A stretch of DNA of 64,000 nucleotides from Gnetum montanum. Lineage: Eukaryota; Streptophyta; Gnetopsida; Gnetales; Gnetaceae. Both the position numbers and the translations under genes were made by a program. This document shows, piece after piece, positions 57,701 to 64,000 of this stretch. Location of the stretch: positions 736,347 to 800,346 of the forward strand of contig MNCI01037709.1 in the NCBI GenBank assembly GCA_015680685.1, given 5' to 3'. The notes under the pieces are model-generated. The model had not been told where the DNA came from, searched no databases, and was given only the letters and a program-made list of their open reading frames with translations. The first letter of the stretch is position 1; each line of letters begins with the position of its first letter.

Positions 57701-58439
57701 TTGACACTTAATCAAATTTTCACATTTTTCTAATTTCACAAGAGGAGCTTTTGTTGTTCTAAAGAGCCTAAGCCTTTAACTTGCAATATCTAATAAATCA
57801 AACCTCCAAATTGATTCGTTCAAAAAACTATGAGCTCCTAGAGTTGAGCTAGACATCATGGTAAGCAATGCACCTACAAATTGAGACCCTTCAAAAACCC
57901 TCAAATTTTGAATAACTAAGATAGTTAACATTGACAAATAATTAAAATAATATAAAATTAAGATAAGATAACTATCTTAGGACCTCTAGGATATTACATT
58001 ATAATTACTTAGGGGCATTAGTATTACAAATTTTTGAAATAAAGCTAATTTCATTGATGATCAAGGGTTAAAACACTTTAAAATAATAATTATAATCTAA
58101 AAATTATAGATGACATTCAAGAGAGTCCTAAAGGTGGGTGGTTCATCCCAAAGGAAAAAGTGATTACATGGAGGACAAGAATGTGAATGGGAGTAGGAAT
58201 AAGAGTCTAAGGACATACATGTAACAAGCCCTACCAAAAGAGAACCTAAAGTGGAATTTTTTAGGTAAATGCTTATAGCAAAAATAGGATAATTAAGATA
58301 GGAAAAAATACCTAGATAGATTCTTTCTCTTGTAGTAACCCTTACTAAAGCCTAACTAGAAAAATAAGAACATAGGAGATTTAGAGGTTAGTATCTTAAG
58401 AGCTAAGTTTTGGATCTTTTTGGGAGTTTTCATCAAAAG
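57701..58439 (+). other. E8: leader and start region of the third ORF, degraded
   Basis: Continues the leader alignment with E6 and E5 to about 57,930, then AT-rich sequence. The ATG region of the third ORF is not recognisable with confidence. Confidence 0.4.
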
Positions 58440-58625
58440 AGATCTAATAGTAGTTACAAGCATCTTAATTATAGTCTACCATTTCAACTAATGTAGAGTG
58501 ATACTTGGAAGAGATGTATGTCTTTTGGAATAATTAATAAGGAGATGTGACTACCAAAAATAAGAACATTGTCATCGTTTACTTAGTGGAAGCAATCGTC
58601 AAAGCCTTGGAAATTTCCAATACAT
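58440..58625 (+). pseudogene. E8: third-ORF fragment (N-terminal domain)
   Basis: Matches E6 from about 46,310 to 46,490: the codons for SYL-type wording, a YVEEMYVFW segment, NIVIVYLVEAIVKALEISN and TKLV. The E6 equivalent reads GEVYQFWKNKQ and LIEAITKALNIPN. The copy breaks near 58,625 at the minus-strand copia-type sequence. Confidence 0.7.
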
Positions 58626-59040
58626 AAACCAAACTAGTAGAAGTATCCACATAGTTAAACAAAGAGAGCAAGAAATGGGAAAACTCATAAATTACATCAT
58701 TAAGAGATGTAATTTTCATATCACTGACTTGTAAAACATCTTTCATTTTAACACATAAGCTTTGAAAAGAAATAACTTCATGGTAGAACAATCCATACCT
58801 TTATTTAAAGGGAAGTTCATTATTTGACCTTCCCTTGTCATCCAGATTATCACAAGTTTGATTAATCTTATAGTCATTGTCTTTCCTATTCATGATTGTA
58901 AAACAAGGAATGAAAGGTTTACCTTTACAAATGTGATATAGAAATTGAATACAATAAATGATAAAGCATATAGGTCTCCTTGACCAATTGTACTTGATGT
59001 AGATTACCCCTTCCATGTTCAAGTTGCTTTATCTACGAGA
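58626..59040 (-). other. Internal sequence of a copia-type element, unassigned
   Basis: On the minus strand it lies just downstream of the initiator-Met primer site at 59,061-59,041 and should be leader and start of gag. Two open frames (59,022-58,801 and 58,791-58,579) have no gag motif that I recognise. Confidence 0.4.
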
Positions 59041-59061
59041 GATAACCTTGCTCCAATACCA
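59041..59061 (-). promoter_or_regulatory. Copia-type primer-binding site
   Basis: On the minus strand TGGTATTGGAGCAAGGTTAT follows the LTR end by two bases. It matches the initiator-Met site of copia elements (TGGTATCAGAGC) and fixes the orientation of the LTR to its right. Confidence 0.72.
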
Positions 59062-59063
59062 CT

Positions 59064-60140
59064 TGAGAATCAAGAACTTATAAAGGGGGATCAGTAAGTT
59101 CCCCAAAACAAAATCTAACAACCACAAAAACCACACTCAAATTGAACATGATTCCCCAACTTTGGTAGTCCACACTTAGAAGGTAGATTCCTTGCACACC
59201 TTTAAACTTTATTTCTCTAAAATGTGGTTGGAATGATACCACACCCTATACAAGCTCTAAGCTCCACTCCAAAGTGTTTCATCATTGCAAAAATACTCAA
59301 CCCTACAAGTTCCCAACAAGCTTAGAATGTGCTTTCAAGGATCCTACAACCTTTACAAATTAAGCTCTACTCTAAAGTGTTTTGACTCTGCATAAACACT
59401 CAATCCCACAAGATCCCAACAAGCTCAATTACGATGCCTTATCACAAGAAGCACATCAACCCCTCAAGATAGCAAGAAAAGAAAAGGAATTACAAGGATA
59501 TAATGTAACTCAATTTACAGAATCCTTCGTCAATGAAGTATAGTTTCACAACAAGCCAAACAAATGATGTAACAATACAAGTACAGTGGAATAGAATACA
59601 CAATGATTGCTATTTGATATTCAAAATGCTTTTTCTTTTCTCAAGAGAATGAAGTCTTTTTATAGCCTCGGAGTTTCCAAAATCATCTCGAAATTCATGC
59701 AATGGCTAGTGTAGATGTCTCCTTTAAGATAGGGATGTCTTTCTAAAATGGTTTTCCATTCTAGGAAGACGTCTCTTCTAAAAGTGGGACATCTCTATGG
59801 AGATGTCTTCTCTAAAAAGGAGACATCTCCTATTTTTGGGAGATGTCTTCTCTACATATTCTCCACTTCAACCAAGACATCTTCTACTTCATGAAGATGT
59901 CTTCTTAGCTTTTGAACTTTGGTTCTTTAGGCTTCCTTTTGCTAATTTATCTTCCTCTCAATCACTAGAGCATCTTCATTTTGCTTGCAATCTTCATACT
60001 CGTTCATGCTCCCTTGAGTCCTTATATTATCCACATTAACATCTCTTTGTAGATGTCATTTCTTGAGCTCTCATTTATTCCTTGCAAAATCATCACATTC
60101 CAAAACATTCTATGTTCTCCATTTTCCTTAAGGTTTTGAC
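59064..60140 (-). repeat. Copia-type LTR with AGATGTCT cluster
   Basis: The end next to the primer site reads TTCTCA on the minus strand. The start is approximate, probably TGTCAAAACC near 60,139. A TATA-like GGCTATAAAAAGAC is near 59,655-59,668 (minus). Upstream of it at 59,710-59,910 lies a dense cluster of AGATGTCT, AGACATCT and GACGTCT words. Overall layout resembles the solo LTRs at 9,716 and 53,891. Confidence 0.62.
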
Positions 60141-60159
60141 ATACCAAAAGGTCAATAGG

Positions 60160-60257
60160 ATTGGTGTTTATAAGAATAATCATGATCCACTACATCACAT
60201 CTATGATGACATATGCAGATCTACAATATTGTAGGCTCACATAGAAAGTTTTTATCA
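60160..60257 (-). repeat. E10: truncated 3' LTR
   Basis: On the minus strand it begins TGATAAAAAC after the tract TTGTGGGACTA and runs through ATATTGTAGATCTGCATATG to TTATAAACACCAAT, the TATA region seen in the E6 LTR, then stops at the copia-type LTR. The third ORF of E10 ends about 230 bases upstream. Confidence 0.8.
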
Positions 60258-60487
60258 TAGTCCCACAACTAACTAAAAACTCATCCTTGAGTTAAAACAA
60301 AAGGAAAATAGAATTCCTTACAAAATTTATGGGATAATATACAAACTTCTATATTATGACTTATATATATTCCTGACTCTACTAAGAATGCTACATGGTG
60401 GTTCAAGTGGTGTTTACAAAATTATCATGTAGCACATGATTGACATACGTGACAAAAAAATCAAAACAAATAAGCTTAATGCATTTT

Positions 60488-63227
60488 TCAGGTTCCAAGT
60501 AGTGGTGGCTCCTCCATCAGCTTCTTTTCTTTATGATTGGGCTTTCGAAATTGATATCTATTGAGCAGTACCCGAAGCTTCTCTGCTTCTAATCAGGGAT
60601 CATATATTGTCTAGGTGAATTCCATAATGTTTGCTGGAGTTGGTACTTCCCAGAGATATGGCAATTATGAAAACATCTTGTTGGCATTTACATACCAAGC
60701 TGCAAACTATCTTCTCTCTTCTTCAAATTCTCTAGCTATTTTTCTTAGTTCTTAGTAATCAATCATTCTTCTAGATATGCTTTTTGCTACATTCTTTTGA
60801 TCCTAGTAGCTAGCTTTGGCCACTTGCAATTTAGAGTTTTTTATATGTAGTTGTTTTTATGCATCTTTTTTATCTGCAAACTCTTTCTCGTATAATACAT
60901 AAACTATGACCACTTTCTGCTCCAATTCTGTTTGGGGCCTACTTGCTATGGCTAGGTTAGCATATTGAATATTTGCTAACCTCATGTTCTCTATTAAATC
61001 CTCTATCTATAGATCTTTATTTTTGATCTTGGCTTGATGCACATGGGTAAGGTTGTCCAAGATAGACTACCAATCAAGTGTTTACATTATGATGAAATTA
61101 ATCTTGGCCTTAACCATCTAGATTTCCTTCTCATTAATTAGCTTATACATGCTCACCTAATCTCTGAAGTGCTTCTTTAGCCATTCATGCTTTTTGGCCT
61201 CATTCTACCACACATTGATTTCTATAGTTGACTTTTGATGTACTGCGTGGACTGCCTCCATCGATAAGGTTCTATTTCCTTTGGCTAATTTTCTTACGTC
61301 AAGGTTGACTTGGGCAAACTACTCTTTAAGTTAATCAATGCTTTCCTCCATCACATTTTTCTATTTCTTAATGTTAGTCAACCTGACCTTTTTTGCAATA
61401 ACTTTTTTATTTTCTTCTTCTAGGGCATTTAAGACTTTGACATGGGCATATGTTTGGCCTTTCACCACTGAAGCATTCCATATTGCCTTTTCTTTATCTA
61501 TCTCCATTTAGACATATTTGGCCATCAATTAGTTCATCTATTTGTTCATGAATTGTTCTAGCTAGTGAGGCACAATATAACATGCAAGGTTTTTCATTTA
61601 TGCTCTTAATGTGATCAATTCTACTTGTAGCCTCTACACCTCATTTTCAGCATGTTGTACTTTAGTTTTAGCCATGACCAACTTGCCCTTAGTTAATATC
61701 GCTCAGGATATCGAAGAGTTGTTACATTACTTGTCTAGTCAGAAGCAATTAGTCAAAGCTATTTTCATGCTATTTTGGGTTCATGGATGTTCTAGCTATG
61801 GTTTATACATCTCTTACTCTAGTGAGATCTACCAATGGCATAATGAGAACATTGAAGGATTCCTTAATATGATCTGTAATAATTTCTATTACTCTTGTTA
61901 CATCTTGGTGTTGCATTACCATTACTATGGCTCCTTCTCCCATTTCTAACATCACTTGGAAGTATGCAACATTTCTAGATACCTGTTATACCCGATCCTC
62001 ATCTTATTTCACCTAGAATGAAATTTTATCACTTGCAAGTCTTATTAATACAATAGGCTTATTTGGATTATCCCTTATCTTATACATACATAAGACCTCA
62101 TAGCTTCCCTAACTTATTATTTTAGCAATTTGTTGCAAATGGCTCATCAAGGGTCCATAATTGTGTTATGCTATAGGAGTACTTGATCCTGGTCTTTCAA
62201 CAACTAGTGTTGAGCCACTAGATTCTGCTTGCTTTGTTTCATTGATTAGAACATTTTCTACTAATGCAAACCTAGCTACTCCTTCATTCCCTGCTAGTTT
62301 CTCCACTTGGTCTTTCTTTGGTAGTAGTGGTTTGGAGGTTTTAGCATATGAGGCATTTTGGACTTTTCGAATGACATCATTAGTATAGCCTAAAATTCTT
62401 GCTTGTCCACATAGCCTTCTAATGAGACAAGGGAATGATAGAGTGAGTTTTCCTATCTTCTTTTTCTTAAATCTTCTTTTAATTTCCAAAAATAGTAGAT
62501 GAGGCATGCTAGTTTAAAATTTTCCCATTAAGATGGTGCTTCCTCTAGCAGCATAGGTGGAAATTCTAGTTAGCCTTTTTTGTTGGAAATAAATGATATG
62601 TTTCAATTTTAATATAGATCTTGTCTACTATAGACAATCCACTATATTCTTTCTCACTTGTTCCATAGGCCCTTTATAGCCATAGCTTCCTTACCTCTGT
62701 GTTGGACCTAGAGAGATTTGGACAATATTGGCTTCAACATTTGGAATGTTTAGTACCTTGGCTATTGCTTCAACTAAATATGGCATCATGATCTCCTTTA
62801 TCTTCACTGTAGCATCATCCTGCTTGTTCTTCCAAAATTGGGGCACTTCTCGTAGGTACCATTTGCAATTACATGAGATTGTGGGCCATAGAAAATAGGC
62901 TTGGAGTTGTTCATGGACATTGGGAAGGGAAACCTCCATGAATTTTCCAAAGTTTAATTCCACTATGATAGTGCACATGATGGACTTCTCTTGGATTTCT
63001 TGGAGACACTCATTGGATAGTGTTAGGTGTTATCCTTGTTCAAGAGAAGATCGTGCATCAACTTCTACCTACACGGATTCTTCCGTTCCAAATGTTGGCT
63101 AATGAATGTTGTTGGATTAGGCCTCTTGCTCTATAAGTGTAGTCTATTCTCCACCTTTTCTTCTTTCTCTAGGTCTCTTTCCTCTTTTTTTTGATGGTCC
63201 TTCTGTTGTAGGTCTCCTGGGAGGCAT
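60488..63227 (-). pseudogene. E10: third ORF, full-length copy
   Basis: Begins ATG at 63,227 (MPPRRPTTEGPSKKRGKRP, with a basic, NLS-like stretch) and ends TGA at 60,490-60,488 after MEEPPLLGT: about 913 codons. N-terminal domain: VELNFGKFMEVSL and FWKNKQDDATVKIKEIMMPYLVEAIAKVLNIPN (62,978-62,700), RLTRISTYAARGSTILMGKF near 62,560, and KLTLSFPCLIRRLCGQARILGYTND (62,470-62,390). The middle is degraded, and coiled-coil wording recurs at about 61,600-60,850. The start codon directly follows a predicted splice acceptor. Basic N-terminus and coiled coils suggest a nuclear or scaffold protein, but this is speculation. Confidence 0.8.
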
Positions 63228-63577
63228 CTGCATTCATGAATAATTTTAAGATTATCCAATTATTTCAGAAAAAATCTCTAACAGTTGATAACCCTTTGTC
63301 GAGTTCTTGGGTTTGATCCAAAGCATTTCTTAATGTTAAATTTAGTTCTAATTGGGATTGGAGAGTTAGAAAAATGTTGTAACTTGCATAAATCCTTCCT
63401 TAAAGAAAACCCTTAATTGTAAGATCTTTTAATGTTTACAAGCAATTTTATCCTTTATGATCTATCAGAATTGCTAATTTCTTACTTAAAGTATGTTTTC
63501 ATTGGTCATTTAGAAAGAATCATTAACTTTACTAGCCTTTGTTAGATTAAAATATATTCTTTTCTTATTGTTCTTAC
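63228..63577 (-). other. E10: predicted leader intron
   Basis: On the minus strand the donor AAGG|GTAAGAAC starts at 63,577 and the acceptor ATGCAG ends at 63,228, next to the ATG. It matches E6 in both positions. Confidence 0.5.
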
Positions 63578-63597
63578 CCTTACTTTGTTCTTCCAAA

Positions 63598-63690
63598 CAT
63601 TACAAAAATTTGATGCAATTTATACAAACTACGTGCAGTACTCNCATTACAAAAATTTGATGCAATTTATACAAACTACGTGCAGTACTC
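63598..63690. other. Exact 46-bp duplication around a single N
   Basis: The sequence from CATTACAAAAATTTG to GTGCAGTACTC at 63,598-63,643 is repeated exactly at 63,645-63,690, with one N at 63,644. In an otherwise diverged region this looks like two overlapping contig ends that were not merged. Confidence 0.9.
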
Positions 63691-63854
63691 TCCTTTAAAA
63701 CTAAGTTAGTCACTCCATGAACAAAAAGAAACAAGAATGACATAATTTGAAGTTACAATGAGGAAGATATGGATCTTGAAAGTTCCAAGGTCAAAGAAAT
63801 AGCATGAACTTCCTACATGTGATATGAGAGAATGAAAAAATCTTTTAACACCTC

Positions 63855-64000
63855 ACATGTATATATAGATTTTTGTTGGGGATACATTGTCAATATGATA
63901 ACGTGGATGTGATATTGCAGGGGGCTCACACATCGTATATATGGTATCACTATGAAAAATTTCAACATTTTGTGTGATTTTATGGAAAAATTGAATAAAT
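63855..64000 (-). promoter_or_regulatory. E10: internal promoter of the third ORF
   Basis: On the minus strand, GATACC, GATGTG, GATATTG and related words (about 63,950-63,895) precede a TATA box CTATATATAC (63,869-63,859). The leader downstream aligns with E5 (GGAACTTTCAAGATCCATAT and TTCATGGAG against the E5 CATGGGGGAG). Confidence 0.5.

Noticed and set aside
58579-59022. Two minus-strand frames as a host gene
   Set aside because: They lie immediately downstream of a copia-type primer site and no known protein motif was seen, so element leader or gag is more likely.

Overview
The window looks like gene-poor nuclear DNA from a plant with a large genome, most likely a gymnosperm; the species is inferred, not shown. 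Almost everything recognisable is decayed retrotransposon sequence, nested and truncated, with stop codons everywhere, and I found no host protein-coding gene or RNA gene. The RT, RNase H and integrase wording (FMDDF, VADHLS, QANGQAxVTN), a DLG-type protease, a CX2CX3HX4C gag knuckle and a tRNA-Asp-like primer site (TTGGCGCCATTGCCAGGG) point to the Athila-like branch of Ty3/gypsy elements. A second gypsy lineage, a Ty1/copia element, three other LTRs and two LINE fragments are also present.

Layout: 1-5,675 is the 3' part of Athila-like element E1 (+). 5,990-6,943 and 12,115-12,420 are one LINE split by element E9 (6,949-12,114), which has two LTRs, only gag between them, a CTTAT target duplication, and a solo LTR with its own CTAAA duplication inside gag. 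13,475-15,160 is a second LINE (ORF1 and endonuclease). 15,512-17,841 is a copia gag-protease-integrase remnant, cut off by E5 (minus, 17,842-25,456), which has gag, no pol, a long noncoding region, an internal promoter, a third ORF and the 3' LTR. E2 (+, 26,630-34,418) is the most complete gag-pol copy and ends head to head with E3 (minus, 34,419-37,077). E7 (minus, 37,078-40,480) is the other gypsy lineage. E6 (+, 40,520-51,490) has pol, noncoding region, promoter, third ORF, LTR, then a second partial third ORF and a truncated LTR. 51,491-53,640 has no recognisable gene. E8 (+, 53,643-58,625) is a pol remnant with two insertions, followed by the same noncoding region, promoter and third-ORF fragment. 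A copia-type LTR (59,064-60,140) separates it from E10 (minus, 60,160-64,000), another third-ORF copy.

Comparing the copies gives a reusable architecture for the family: LTR, gag-pol, a 1.4-2 kb 3' noncoding region with conserved structured modules, a second LTR-like promoter, a leader with an intron ending at the ATG, a third ORF of about 920 codons (a plant-transposon-type N-terminal domain, then long coiled coils, then a conserved GK..MEEPP..GT end), polypurine tract, LTR. The third ORF sits where env-like genes lie in Athila elements but shows no signal peptide or membrane anchor. A stem with a constant 37-nt loop shows compensatory base changes between copies. This third-ORF unit with its own promoter is the best candidate for something little described.
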